From Actinomycetota bacterium (GTDB lineage: Bacteria > Actinomycetota > Actinomycetes > Nanopelagicales > Nanopelagicaceae), in assembly GCA_009697555.1 (NCBI GenBank), contig WLQV01000044.1:1-8029 (forward strand): DNA of 8,029 bases, written 5' to 3'. Within the stretch, counting starts at the first letter, position 1, and each line of letters begins with the position of its first letter. Below are positions 1 to 6,194 of this stretch, piece after piece. Made by a program: the position numbers and the translations under genes. The notes under the pieces were generated by a model that ran no database searches, was not told the DNA's origin, and worked only from the letters and a program-made list of their open reading frames with translations.

Positions 1-105
1 GAACATGCATCGCACTTTGGTTGGGAAACAACTGCACGAGGCACACTAGATATTTACGATCGCATTCTCTCGGGACAAGCGCAGCGCTCCAGCGTCAGTA
101 GTTAA
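1..105 (+). CDS. mshA: Glycosyltransferase C-terminus, probably MshA (5' end outside window)
   Basis: Only the last 34 codons are present, in frame 1, ending in TAA at 103-105. The peptide begins EHASHFGWETTARGTLDIYD and ends QRSSVSS. The pattern of a short Phe-Gly-Trp-x-x-Thr segment followed by a Leu-x-x-x-Tyr helix is typical of the extreme C-terminus of GT4-family glycosyltransferases such as MshA (D-inositol-3-phosphate glycosyltransferase, first step of mycothiol synthesis). Context supports this: in mycobacteria mshA is directly followed by a YbjN-family gene and the phosphoglycerate mutase gene, as here. The stop codon abuts the ATG of the next gene (TAAATG), so the two are probably co-transcribed and translationally coupled. 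With so little sequence, another GT4 enzyme cannot be excluded. Confidence 0.6.
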   Translation, partial: EHASHFGWETTARGTLDIYDRILSGQAQRSSVSS

Positions 106-588
106 ATGGGTGCCATCGATCCTCGCGTCATTATTGAAGAATTTCTTGATTCGCATGCCCTTGATTTTGAACGTAAAGATGAGAACACCTTTCTGATCAC
201 ACTTCCTGGTGAGAAGAAACTTCAAACTCATCTAGCTCTGATTGTCGGCGACCACTCATTAAGTATCAATGCCTTTGTGATTCGCAGACCAGATGAGAAT
301 GCCGCCGGTGTTCATGAGTGGTGCCTGCGCAAAAACACAGCAATGCGTGGCGTCGCCTTTGCAATCAATAGCGATGGCGATATCTATCTCGTTGGTCGTC
401 TGCCACTTGCTGCAGTCACAGACCGCGAAATTGATCGCATTATTGGCGCAGTATTGGAATATTCAGATTCATCATTTAATCCATTGCTCGAACTTGGCTT
501 CACCTCTGCGATTCGTCGTGAGTGGGCTTGGCGAGTATCGCGCGGTGAGTCATTGGCAAATCTGCAAGGTTTTGAGCACCTGCTCTAG
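106..588 (+). CDS. YbjN domain-containing protein
   Basis: This 160-residue cytosolic protein has no signal peptide or membrane segment. It resembles the actinobacterial YbjN-domain protein encoded between mshA and gpm in mycobacteria (Rv0487 type). Recognisable conserved stretches are [16 protein letters not shown] near residues 57-72, [15 protein letters not shown] near 91-105, and the C-terminal [21 protein letters not shown] near 122-142. YbjN domains adopt a fold like type III secretion chaperones and are thought to act in protein-protein interactions; the biochemical role of this branch is not established. The ATG follows the preceding stop without any spacer and no independent Shine-Dalgarno is evident, so reinitiation after the glycosyltransferase is likely. 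A 23-bp spacer separates it from gpmA. Family assignment is confident, function is not. Confidence 0.88.
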   Translation: MGAIDPRVIIEEFLDSHALDFERKDENTFLITLPGEKKLQTHLALIVGDHSLSINAFVIRRPDENAAGVHEWCLRKNTAMRGVAFAINSDGDIYLVGRLPLAAVTDREIDRIIGAVLEYSDSSFNPLLELGFTSAIRREWAWRVSRGESLANLQGFEHLL

Positions 589-611
589 TTCAAGTATGGG
601 AAGATTGGCGT

Positions 612-1361
612 ATGAGTAGTTACAAGTTGATTCTTCTGCGTCACGGTGAGAGCGATTGGAATGCAAAGAATCTCTTTACTGGCTGGGTAGATGTTCCACT
701 ATCTGCCAAAGGCGTAACAGAAGCGAGCAATGCTGGAGCACTCATTGCTAAACGTGGCCTATTGCCTGACTTTGTTCACACATCACTTCTGCGCCGCGCA
801 ATTCATACTTCACAACTAGCACTCGATGGCTGCGATAGAGCCTGGATTCCGGTGCGCAGATCATGGCGCCTTAATGAACGCCATTACGGTGCACTACAAG
901 GAAAAGATAAAGCGCAGACCCTGGCTGAATTTGGTGAAGCGCAATTCAAATTATGGCGCCGCTCCTTTGATGTTCCGCCGCCACCGATCTCCGATAATGA
1001 TCCCTACTCCCAAAGCAATGATCCACGCTATGCAGATATTGATGGCGTTGCCCCAAAGAGTGAATGTCTCAAAGATGTTGTAGATCGCTTGCTTCCCTAT
1101 CTTCTTGGTGAAATCGCCGTAGACATGCGTACTGGAAAGACTGTTCTTGTAGTTGCACATGGAAATTCAATTCGCGCGATTGTGAAGCACATTGATTGCA
1201 TCTCTGATGCAGAGATTGCAGAGGTGAATATCCCAACTGGAATTCCACTGCTTTATGAGTTTGATGAAGATTTCGAACCAATTAAAAAAGGTGGAGAGTA
1301 TTTAGATCCAGCTGCAGCTCAAGCTGCAATTACTGCAGTGGCAAATCAAGGCAAAGCTTAG
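612..1361 (+). CDS. gpmA: 2,3-bisphosphoglycerate-dependent phosphoglycerate mutase
   Basis: The enzyme interconverts 3-phosphoglycerate and 2-phosphoglycerate in glycolysis and gluconeogenesis, in the cytosol, through a phosphohistidine intermediate. The 249-residue length is typical of bacterial dPGM. Visible motifs are LRHGESDWN with the catalytic phospho-accepting His11 and Arg10, the [11 protein letters not shown] segment (residues 21-31), Arg61/Arg62, [13 protein letters not shown] with Glu89 (88-100), and [11 protein letters not shown] with the second active-site His183. It lies downstream of the mshA and YbjN genes in the order known from mycobacteria (gpm1). The ribosome-binding site is weak (GGGAAGATTGGCGT before the ATG). 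Its TAG stop overlaps the phoU stop on the opposite strand by 4 bp, leaving no room for an intergenic terminator. Confidence 0.96.
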   Translation: MSSYKLILLRHGESDWNAKNLFTGWVDVPLSAKGVTEASNAGALIAKRGLLPDFVHTSLLRRAIHTSQLALDGCDRAWIPVRRSWRLNERHYGALQGKDKAQTLAEFGEAQFKLWRRSFDVPPPPISDNDPYSQSNDPRYADIDGVAPKSECLKDVVDRLLPYLLGEIAVDMRTGKTVLVVAHGNSIRAIVKHIDCISDAEIAEVNIPTGIPLLYEFDEDFEPIKKGGEYLDPAAAQAAITAVANQGKA

Positions 1362-2014
1362 TTATTTAGTGCCGCAGCATATTCGCCGGTGACAAGGAAA
1401 TAAACGCGGCGAGCAATCGAAACTGCATGGTCTGCGCAACGTTCGTAGTAGCGACCAATTAACGTCATGTCGATCGCAGTTTCAATTCCATGTGACCAAT
1501 CATCGGCGAGCAGAATCATAAATAGCTGGCGATGCAGCGCATCCATTTCATCATCATCGCGCTCAACTTCAAGGGCAAGTTTCACATCGCGAGTTTCAAG
1601 AACTCTGCCCAATTTTTCAATAATTGCCTTTGCGGAATTTCCCATTCCTTGAATGGTCGCCGCTAACTCTGGTGGAACCGCACTTGATGGGTATCGCATG
1701 CGTGCAGTGCGAGCGATGTGGTGGCAAAGATCGCCCATACGCTCTAAGTCCGCACTCATTCGTAGCGACGTAACTAAAATTCGAAGGTCGCTGGCAACTG
1801 GTTGTTGTCTTGCCATAGTGTCGAGAGTCTTTGCATCAAGATCATGTTGAGTTGTATCGATTCGATCGTCCTGTGCGATTACTTCTTCAGCTAACGCTAA
1901 ATCTGCGGTAAGCAGTGCAGTAGTCGCACTTTCCATCGCGGTACCGACCATCTGTGCCATTTGAATTAACGTTAAATTCATGGCATCTAGGTCTTCGTGG
2001 AAAGAATCTCTCAT
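1358..2014 (-). CDS. phoU: Phosphate signalling protein PhoU
   Basis: This 218-residue all-helical protein matches the PhoU family, made of two three-helix bundles. The start [12 protein letters not shown] is the usual actinobacterial PhoU N-terminus, which supports the ATG at 2014. The two metal-binding E/DxxxD-type motifs are seen as [13 protein letters not shown] (residues 89-101) and [23 protein letters not shown] (188-210). PhoU links the Pst phosphate transporter to the sensor kinase and represses the phosphate-starvation response when phosphate is plentiful. It is divergent from senX3-regX3, an arrangement I recall for Streptomyces phoU and phoRP, which strongly supports a dedicated phosphate role here. 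No pst genes lie in the window. There is no Shine-Dalgarno before the ATG; the preceding bases are pyrimidine-rich (CCCTTCCTCT). Confidence 0.95.
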   Translation of the reverse strand: MRDSFHEDLDAMNLTLIQMAQMVGTAMESATTALLTADLALAEEVIAQDDRIDTTQHDLDAKTLDTMARQQPVASDLRILVTSLRMSADLERMGDLCHHIARTARMRYPSSAVPPELAATIQGMGNSAKAIIEKLGRVLETRDVKLALEVERDDDEMDALHRQLFMILLADDWSHGIETAIDMTLIGRYYERCADHAVSIARRVYFLVTGEYAAALNN

Positions 2015-2058
2015 AGAGGAAGGGTAGTAGCAGAAGGGCCCCTAAGCGGTGAGGCTTT

Positions 2059-2098
2059 GTGAACAATTTCTTGCTAATGCGTGAACACGAGGTTAAAC
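2059..2098. promoter_or_regulatory. Putative PHO-box-like operator in the phoU/senX3 divergent spacer
   Basis: GTGAACA occurs at 2059-2065 and again at 2081-2087, exactly 22 bp apart, that is two 11-bp steps on the same DNA face. In the same 11-bp register a partial copy, GTTAAA, starts at 2092. Read on the minus strand the repeats are TGTTCAC, matching the GTTCAC core of actinobacterial PHO boxes, which are 11-bp direct repeats bound by PhoP/RegX3-type regulators. The intermediate unit starting at 2070 matches poorly. The position between phoU and senX3 fits autoregulation by RegX3. Binding is inferred, not shown. Confidence 0.55.
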
Positions 2099-2116
2099 CA
2101 GCCAATAAAGGAGCAT

Positions 2117-2122
2117 AGGGAG
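2117..2122 (+). promoter_or_regulatory. Ribosome-binding site deciding the senX3 GTG start
   Basis: AGGGAG lies 7 nt upstream of the GTG at 2130. It is the only well-placed purine-rich site for the kinase frame. An in-frame TAA at 2106-2108 rules out any start further upstream, so this site fixes the N-terminus of SenX3. Confidence 0.6.
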
Positions 2123-2129
2123 TACTGGA

Positions 2130-3236
2130 GTGGCTGAGACTCTCTACGATTGGGCTGTGGCATGGGGCAAATCTAAAATTCACGTCGAGGCAGACTCGCA
2201 TTCAGATGAGATTTCATTACAAGTCCGTGAGCTACTTGATGCGATGGACTTAGCGAGCGTTCTCTTTGCCCCCGGTGATGTTCCAGTCTATTTCTCAAAA
2301 GCCGCACAGAATCTTGGAATTATTCGAGATCAAAAAATTGTTGGTGAAGAACTTCTCGCACTTATTCGCGTAGTACGTCGCACAAAAATTGCGCAATCAG
2401 GACGAGTAGAAGTCCCACTTGGTCCAATTGGCCAGGGAACGAGATTGCTCTCGGTCAACGTTACGCCTTTTGGTGATCAAGGATTGCTGCTTGGTTTATT
2501 TCGAGATGAGAGTGAAGCAGCACGTATCGATGCAGTGCGAAGAGACTTTGTAGCGAATATTTCTCATGAGTTGAAGACACCTATTGGGGCGCTTTCGATT
2601 TTGAGTGAAGCAGTTTTAGAGGCAAGTTCGAGCCCAGATGATGTCGCTCGATTTGCTCGTCGCATGCAGATCGAAGCCAAAAGGCTAAGCGACTTGGTGC
2701 AAGAGATCATTAACCTTTCAAGGCTGCAAGATGCTGACCCACTTTTAGATGCATTAGTAGTGGATGTCGATGAAATGATTGCCTCTGCAATGCACCAGGC
2801 ACAGTTCAGTGCAGAAACTCGTGAAATAGAATTAGTTCGAGGCCCACTGATCAATGCAAGTGTCGACGGGGATAAAAAGCAATTAGTCATGGCGATCCAT
2901 AATTTGCTTGAGAATGCAATTAATTACAGTTCTAATAAAACCAAGGTCACGATTAACACCAGCGTAGTTAATGGGATTCTTGAAATTTCTGTGATTGATC
3001 AAGGAATTGGTATCGAGGATAAAGACACTGAGCGAATTTTTGAACGCTTTTACCGGGTAGATCCAGCGCGTTCTCGGGAAACAGGTGGCACCGGATTGGG
3101 CCTTTCGATCGTGAAGCATGTTGCACTCAATCATGGTGGAACTGTTTCGGTCTGGAGTTCGCTTGGAGTAGGAAGCACCTTCAATATCAAGTTACCGGTC
3201 AGAGAAAATGCAAACAAAATAGAGGAAGCTAAATGA
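2130..3236 (+). CDS. senX3: Phosphate-responsive sensor histidine kinase SenX3/PhoR, lacking membrane segments
   Basis: The 368-residue kinase phosphorylates its partner RegX3 in response to phosphate limitation. A PAS-like region spans roughly residues 26-135. The dimerisation domain carries the H-box DFVANISHELKTPIGAL with phospho-acceptor His146. The ATPase domain shows the N-box HNLLENAINYS (Asn262), the G1 box DQGIGI (290-295), FERFYR (304-309) and the G2 box GGTGLGL (319-325). The catalytic half is very close to mycobacterial SenX3. Unusually, the 27 residues before the PAS-like region (MAETLYDWAVAWGKSK...) contain no transmembrane helix, whereas characterised SenX3/PhoR kinases are membrane-anchored. 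An in-frame TAA at 2106-2108 blocks extension, and no spacer frame encodes a hydrophobic segment. The start is GTG with AGGGAG upstream. The stop overlaps the regX3 start as ATGA. Confidence 0.93.
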   Translation: MAETLYDWAVAWGKSKIHVEADSHSDEISLQVRELLDAMDLASVLFAPGDVPVYFSKAAQNLGIIRDQKIVGEELLALIRVVRRTKIAQSGRVEVPLGPIGQGTRLLSVNVTPFGDQGLLLGLFRDESEAARIDAVRRDFVANISHELKTPIGALSILSEAVLEASSSPDDVARFARRMQIEAKRLSDLVQEIINLSRLQDADPLLDALVVDVDEMIASAMHQAQFSAETREIELVRGPLINASVDGDKKQLVMAIHNLLENAINYSSNKTKVTINTSVVNGILEISVIDQGIGIEDKDTERIFERFYRVDPARSRETGGTGLGLSIVKHVALNHGGTVSVWSSLGVGSTFNIKLPVRENANKIEEAK

Positions 3237-3919
3237 CAAGAATATTAGTTGTAGAAGATGAAGAGTCTTTCTCCGAGGCAATTTCATTTTTACTTCGCAA
3301 AGAGGGATTTGAAGTTGGCGTGGCTGCGAATGGTCAAGATGGAATTAACGATTTCGAGCGAAATGGCGCAGACTTAATACTCCTCGACTTGATGCTTCCA
3401 GGTATTAGCGGCACCGAGGTCTGCCGACAGATAAGAACTAAATCAGAAGTTCCCATCATTATGCTCACTGCTAAAGATTCAGAAATCGATACTGTCGTCG
3501 GGCTTGAACTTGGGGCAGATGACTATGTGACTAAGCCCTATTCATCACGTGAATTAATTGCGCGGATTAATGCGGTACTTCGCCGTGGATCAAGTGATGA
3601 GGAGAAATTTGAGGGGAGTTCAATTGAGGTAGGCAACCTTCGCCTCGATGTTGAACGCCATACTGCGACGCTAGAAGGAAAGAGTCTCTCTCTTCCGTTA
3701 AAAGAGTTTGAATTATTGGAATTTCTCATGCGCAATGTCGATCGAGTGTTGACCAGAATGCAGTTGATCGATCGAGTGTGGGGTAGTGATTACGTTGGAG
3801 ATACCAAAACTCTAGATGTTCACATTAAGCGCTTGCGAGCAAAGATCGAAGCCGATCCTGCTGAACCAAAGCTCATTCAAACGATTCGCGGCTTGGGCTA
3901 CAAGATGGAGAGTCAGTAA
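3233..3919 (+). CDS. regX3: Phosphate response regulator RegX3/PhoP (OmpR/PhoB family)
   Basis: This 228-residue two-domain DNA-binding regulator is the cognate partner of the upstream kinase. The receiver domain (about 1-118) has the acidic pocket ED at 8-9, phospho-acceptor Asp52 in LLDLMLPG, the switch Thr79 in MLTA, and Lys101 in VTKPY. The winged-helix effector domain (about 130-228) shows LPLKEFELLEFLMRN, RVLTRMQLIDRVWG and the recognition-helix region TLDVHIKRLRAKIE followed by the terminal hairpin IQTIRGLGYKM. Asp52 matches RegX3 numbering from memory. The ATG overlaps the senX3 stop by 4 bp, with AGAGGAAG upstream, so the pair is translationally coupled. RegX3-type regulators bind PHO boxes, and the repeat pair in the phoU/senX3 spacer is a plausible target. 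Its stop lies 3 bp from the stop of the convergent lipoprotein gene. Confidence 0.96.
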   Translation: MTRILVVEDEESFSEAISFLLRKEGFEVGVAANGQDGINDFERNGADLILLDLMLPGISGTEVCRQIRTKSEVPIIMLTAKDSEIDTVVGLELGADDYVTKPYSSRELIARINAVLRRGSSDEEKFEGSSIEVGNLRLDVERHTATLEGKSLSLPLKEFELLEFLMRNVDRVLTRMQLIDRVWGSDYVGDTKTLDVHIKRLRAKIEADPAEPKLIQTIRGLGYKMESQ

Positions 3920-3922
3920 CCT

Positions 3923-4405
3923 TTACTTGGTGATGTTGGCGTAGATGCCATCTGCGCTGCGTACAACGGCATTAACATTTGCGGCACCAGCAGCACCGAA
4001 AAATAACGAGACTGGAGTGTTAGTTCCAGCGGCAAGATTCAAGCCCTCAGAAACTGCTTTGGCATTAGATGAATCACCTTCAAAACGGAGCACATCATTT
4101 TGCTTCATCGTGATGTTTGCTGCGGTGATTGTTGCAGGAACGCCGCCGATTGTGACACGGAGCAGTGCATCATCGACTGTTCCATTATTGACAATAGAGC
4201 CAACTAAAACAGCTGAACCATCAGGTTGAGTTACTACAACTAGATTTCTAATTCTGATGTCAGTGTTGCCATTCTTTATTTCAGTATCAATGCCATCTGT
4301 TAATTGACGTGTATTGCGCGTTGGCGCATCAAAACCGGGGCCACATGCAGTAAGTGTTAAGGCGATTACTAATGCAATTGCACTTGATAACACTTTGCGT
4401 TGCAT
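3923..4405 (-). CDS. Conserved actinobacterial lipoprotein of unknown function
   Basis: From the ATG at 4405 the protein has 160 residues. A basic n-region (QRK), a hydrophobic stretch (VLSSAIALVIAL) and a lipobox Leu-Thr-Ala-Cys with Cys21 indicate export and lipid anchoring to the outer face of the membrane. The mature part begins CGPGFDAPT and has a beta-rich look with VVVTQPDGSAVLVGSIVNN and DDALLRVTIGG segments. This resembles, from memory, small lipoproteins found near phoP/regX3 and carD in many actinobacteria, with a possible relation to DUF461/PCuAC-type folds; that relation is uncertain. The start is chosen at ATG 4405 because GAGGAG lies 7 nt upstream. A TTG at 4420 would add five residues but would place that site inside the coding region. 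It is convergent with regX3 and divergent from carD. Confidence 0.85.
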   Translation of the reverse strand: MQRKVLSSAIALVIALTLTACGPGFDAPTRNTRQLTDGIDTEIKNGNTDIRIRNLVVVTQPDGSAVLVGSIVNNGTVDDALLRVTIGGVPATITAANITMKQNDVLRFEGDSSNAKAVSEGLNLAAGTNTPVSLFFGAAGAANVNAVVRSADGIYANITK

Positions 4406-4412
4406 TTTAAAA

Positions 4413-4418
4413 CTCCTC
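4413..4418 (-). promoter_or_regulatory. Ribosome-binding site deciding the lipoprotein start
   Basis: On the minus strand GAGGAG is followed by a 7-nt spacer (TTTTAAA) and ATG at 4405. It is the strongest Shine-Dalgarno in the window and argues for ATG 4405 over the in-frame TTG at 4420. Confidence 0.75.
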
Positions 4419-4456
4419 AAATTGTCAAGAGGCTAAGTATCGCACGCGTGATAGTT

Positions 4457-4487
4457 AAGGCCATAAATTCTGCGCTAATTTGGCCTT
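4457..4487. repeat. Imperfect inverted repeat in the lipoprotein/carD divergent spacer
   Basis: AAGGCCA (4457-4463) and TGGCCTT (4481-4487) are perfect 7-bp inverted arms. Inside them AATT (4466-4469) pairs with AATT (4477-4480), leaving a two-base bulge on the left and a 7-nt loop. No T-run follows on either strand, so it does not look like an intrinsic terminator. A dyad between two divergent genes could be an operator, but no binding protein can be named. Confidence 0.4.
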
Positions 4488-4518
4488 GAATACGGGGGTG
4501 GTTTGGCCCACAAATTGC

Positions 4519-4527
4519 TGGTATCCT
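4519..4527 (+). promoter_or_regulatory. Possible extended -10 promoter element for carD
   Basis: TGGTATCCT fits an extended -10 (TGn followed by TATCCT). A start of transcription about 7 nt further on would give a short leader of about 17 nt that still contains the GAAGGG ribosome-binding site at 4539-4544. No convincing -35 is present at 16-18 bp upstream (TGGTTT at 4499-4504 is poor), so this is tentative. Confidence 0.3.
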
Positions 4528-4538
4528 TAGGGCCTACC

Positions 4539-4544
4539 GAAGGG
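4539..4544 (+). promoter_or_regulatory. Ribosome-binding site deciding the carD start
   Basis: GAAGGG sits 6 nt before the ATG at 4551. Together with residue numbering in CarD it favours this ATG over the in-frame TTG at 4503. Confidence 0.6.
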
Positions 4545-4550
4545 CGTTAC

Positions 4551-5033
4551 ATGTCATTTAAGGTCGGCGAAACCGTTGTTTATCCCCATCACGGAGCAGC
4601 ACTCATTGAAGATATCGAAACCCGCGTTATCAAGGGCGTAGAGAAGACCTACCTCGTTCTTAAAGTTGCCCAAGGCGACCTCACAGTCCGCGTACCTGCA
4701 GAGAATGTTGATCTTGTAGGCGTGCGCGATGTTGTTGATAGCGCCGGCCTCGATCGGGTATTTGGCGTACTTCGCCAGCCATACACCGAAGAGCCAACCA
4801 ACTGGTCACGTCGTTACAAAGCAAATTTAGAGAAGCTTGCATCAGGTGATGTCATCAAGGTGGCAGAAGTTGTTCGCGATCTTTATCGTCGCGATCTCGA
4901 TCGCGGTCTTTCAGCTGGCGAGAAGCGTATGTTGGCAAAGGCAAAGCAGATTCTGATTTCTGAACTTGCTTTGGCTGAGCGCACTGACGAAACAAAAGCT
5001 GCCGTCATTCTTGATGAAGTACTTGCCTCCTAA
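4551..5033 (+). CDS. carD: RNA polymerase-binding transcription factor CarD
   Basis: CarD binds the RNA polymerase beta subunit and stabilises the open promoter complex, notably at rRNA and housekeeping promoters of actinobacteria. From the ATG at 4551 the protein is 160 residues, close to mycobacterial CarD. The N-terminal Tudor-like RNAP-interacting domain starts [17 protein letters not shown]. The C-terminal helical DNA-binding domain includes [20 protein letters not shown] and [17 protein letters not shown]. Residues known to matter in mycobacterial CarD fall at identical numbers: Arg25 and Arg47 (RNAP contact) and Trp85 (promoter minor groove). This identity confirms the chosen start; the reading frame is open back to a TTG at 4503, but that would add 16 unconserved residues. 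It heads a likely operon with ispDF, cysS and rlmB and is divergent from the lipoprotein gene. Confidence 0.97.
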   Translation: MSFKVGETVVYPHHGAALIEDIETRVIKGVEKTYLVLKVAQGDLTVRVPAENVDLVGVRDVVDSAGLDRVFGVLRQPYTEEPTNWSRRYKANLEKLASGDVIKVAEVVRDLYRRDLDRGLSAGEKRMLAKAKQILISELALAERTDETKAAVILDEVLAS

Positions 5034-5051
5034 GGCAAGCTAACTCCTCCC

Positions 5052-6185
5052 ATGTCTGGGCGCACCGCCGCCATCATCGCCGCAGCAGGCAGTGGCGAAC
5101 GATTTGGCGCAGATATTCCTAAGGCGCTCATTCAATTACTTGATCGCACACTGATTGAACATGCCGTGGCAGCGCTCGCACCAGTTGTCGATGAAATTTT
5201 CATTACCGCACCGGCTGGATTTGAAGATCAGATTCGGACTTTGGTGGGTAGTGACATCACAGTTGTCACCGGCGGCAAGACGCGCAGCGAAAGCATTGCT
5301 ATCGCAGTCAAGGCAATTTCACATGAGACTGAATTTGTTCTTGTCCATGATGCAGCGCGCGCATTGGCCTCATCGGACTTAGCGCGCTCAGTATTGTCGG
5401 CTTTAGCATCTGGTGAGAAATGCGTAATTCCTGTCCTGCCAGAAGTTGATACCGTCAAAGTAATTTCCAGCGATGGTTTTGTGCAATCAACACCTGATCG
5501 CTCCTCACTGGCAAAGGTACAAACACCACAAGGATTTTCATTTGCAACTCTGCTTGCTGCTCATAAAGATGGAGCAACAGCGACAGATGATGCAGCCCTC
5601 GTTGAAGCAATGGGCGTTAAGGTGAAAACCGTAAGTGGCGAAGAGCGTGCGCTAAAAATTACAACACCGAATGATTTGCATCAAGCACTTTATTTCCTCA
5701 CTGGCAGCAAAACTCTTCGCACAGGAGTTGGTATTGATGCGCATAAATTTGGAAGCGCTGATCGCCAACTATGGCTTGGCACCTTGCTCTGGCCAAATGA
5801 AATCGGAATGGATGGTCATTCCGATGGCGATGTAGCAGCTCATGCAATTTGCGATGCACTATTTGCGGCGGCTCAATTGGGTGATCTCGGAAGTAACTTC
5901 GGTGTTGATCGCCCTGAATATGCCGGCGCAAGTGGTGAGAAGCTTCTTACCGAAGCAGTAAGTAAAGTGAGTGCGGCAGGTTTTGCTATCTCGAATATTT
6001 CGCTACAAATTATTGGAAATCGACCAAAAATTGGCAGCCGTCGAGCAGAAGTAATTGCCGCACTCTCAAAGGTTCTAGGCGGAGTCCCCGTTTCAGTGAG
6101 TGCTACAACAACCGATGGCATGGGATTGACTGGAACCGGCGAAGGCATTGCGGCGATTGCATCGGCTTTGATTTACGCCCGATAG
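5052..6185 (+). CDS. ispDF: Bifunctional IspD-IspF isoprenoid biosynthesis enzyme
   Basis: This is a 377-residue fusion of two MEP-pathway enzymes. Residues 1 to about 220 are IspD (MEP cytidylyltransferase): [16 protein letters not shown] with Arg17 and Lys24, VHDAARAL (98-105), VQTPQGF (156-162), ATDDAALVE (177-185) and [10 protein letters not shown] (200-209, Lys202). Residues about 222-377 are IspF (MECDP synthase): metal ligands Asp229, His231 and His264, [16 protein letters not shown] (255-270), IGNRPKIG (321-328) and [20 protein letters not shown] (351-370). Both domains look complete and closely resemble the separate mycobacterial proteins. The intervening enzyme IspE is not in the window. 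Thr362 replaces the arginine usual in the TGRGEG motif. The ATG lies 18 bp after the carD stop with no Shine-Dalgarno (CTCCTCCC precedes it), but the conserved IspD N-terminus begins right at this start. Confidence 0.95.
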   Translation: MSGRTAAIIAAAGSGERFGADIPKALIQLLDRTLIEHAVAALAPVVDEIFITAPAGFEDQIRTLVGSDITVVTGGKTRSESIAIAVKAISHETEFVLVHDAARALASSDLARSVLSALASGEKCVIPVLPEVDTVKVISSDGFVQSTPDRSSLAKVQTPQGFSFATLLAAHKDGATATDDAALVEAMGVKVKTVSGEERALKITTPNDLHQALYFLTGSKTLRTGVGIDAHKFGSADRQLWLGTLLWPNEIGMDGHSDGDVAAHAICDALFAAAQLGDLGSNFGVDRPEYAGASGEKLLTEAVSKVSAAGFAISNISLQIIGNRPKIGSRRAEVIAALSKVLGGVPVSVSATTTDGMGLTGTGEGIAAIASALIYAR

Positions 6186-6194
6186 ACTTAAGCC

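Noticed and set aside
2012..2129. Possible frameshift hiding a membrane segment of SenX3.
   Set aside because: All three forward frames of the spacer hit stops within short distances and encode no hydrophobic run, and the region further upstream is occupied by phoU.
1887..2201. Minus-strand open frame spanning the phoU/senX3 spacer.
   Set aside because: It overlaps the well-supported start regions of phoU and senX3 in another frame and shows no recognisable protein features.
3738..3779. 12-bp direct repeat TCGATCGAGTGT at 3738-3749 and 3768-3779.
   Set aside because: It lies inside regX3 and both copies encode the Asp-Arg-Val pieces of normal winged-helix sequence (VDRVL and IDRVW). Coding constraint and chance explain it.
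4406..4420. Longer lipoprotein starting from TTG at 4420 (adds MRSFK).
   Set aside because: The GAGGAG ribosome-binding site lies inside this extension at ideal distance from the ATG at 4405, and the extension adds nothing to the signal peptide.
4423..4428. Perfect -35 hexamer TTGACA on the minus strand upstream of the lipoprotein gene.
   Set aside because: A -10 at normal spacing would fall at or inside the start codon (ATGCAA), and TAAAAT is only 13 bp away, so it is unlikely to drive the gene.
4503..4550. Longer CarD from TTG at 4503.
   Set aside because: The added 16 residues are not part of the CarD family. The ATG at 4551 has its own GAAGGG site and gives R25, R47 and W85 at the mycobacterial numbering.
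5873..6148. Minus-strand open frame within the IspF region, and a similar one at 7400-7690.
   Set aside because: They are antisense to strongly conserved coding sequence, have skewed composition typical of antisense reading, and have no ribosome-binding site or family resemblance.
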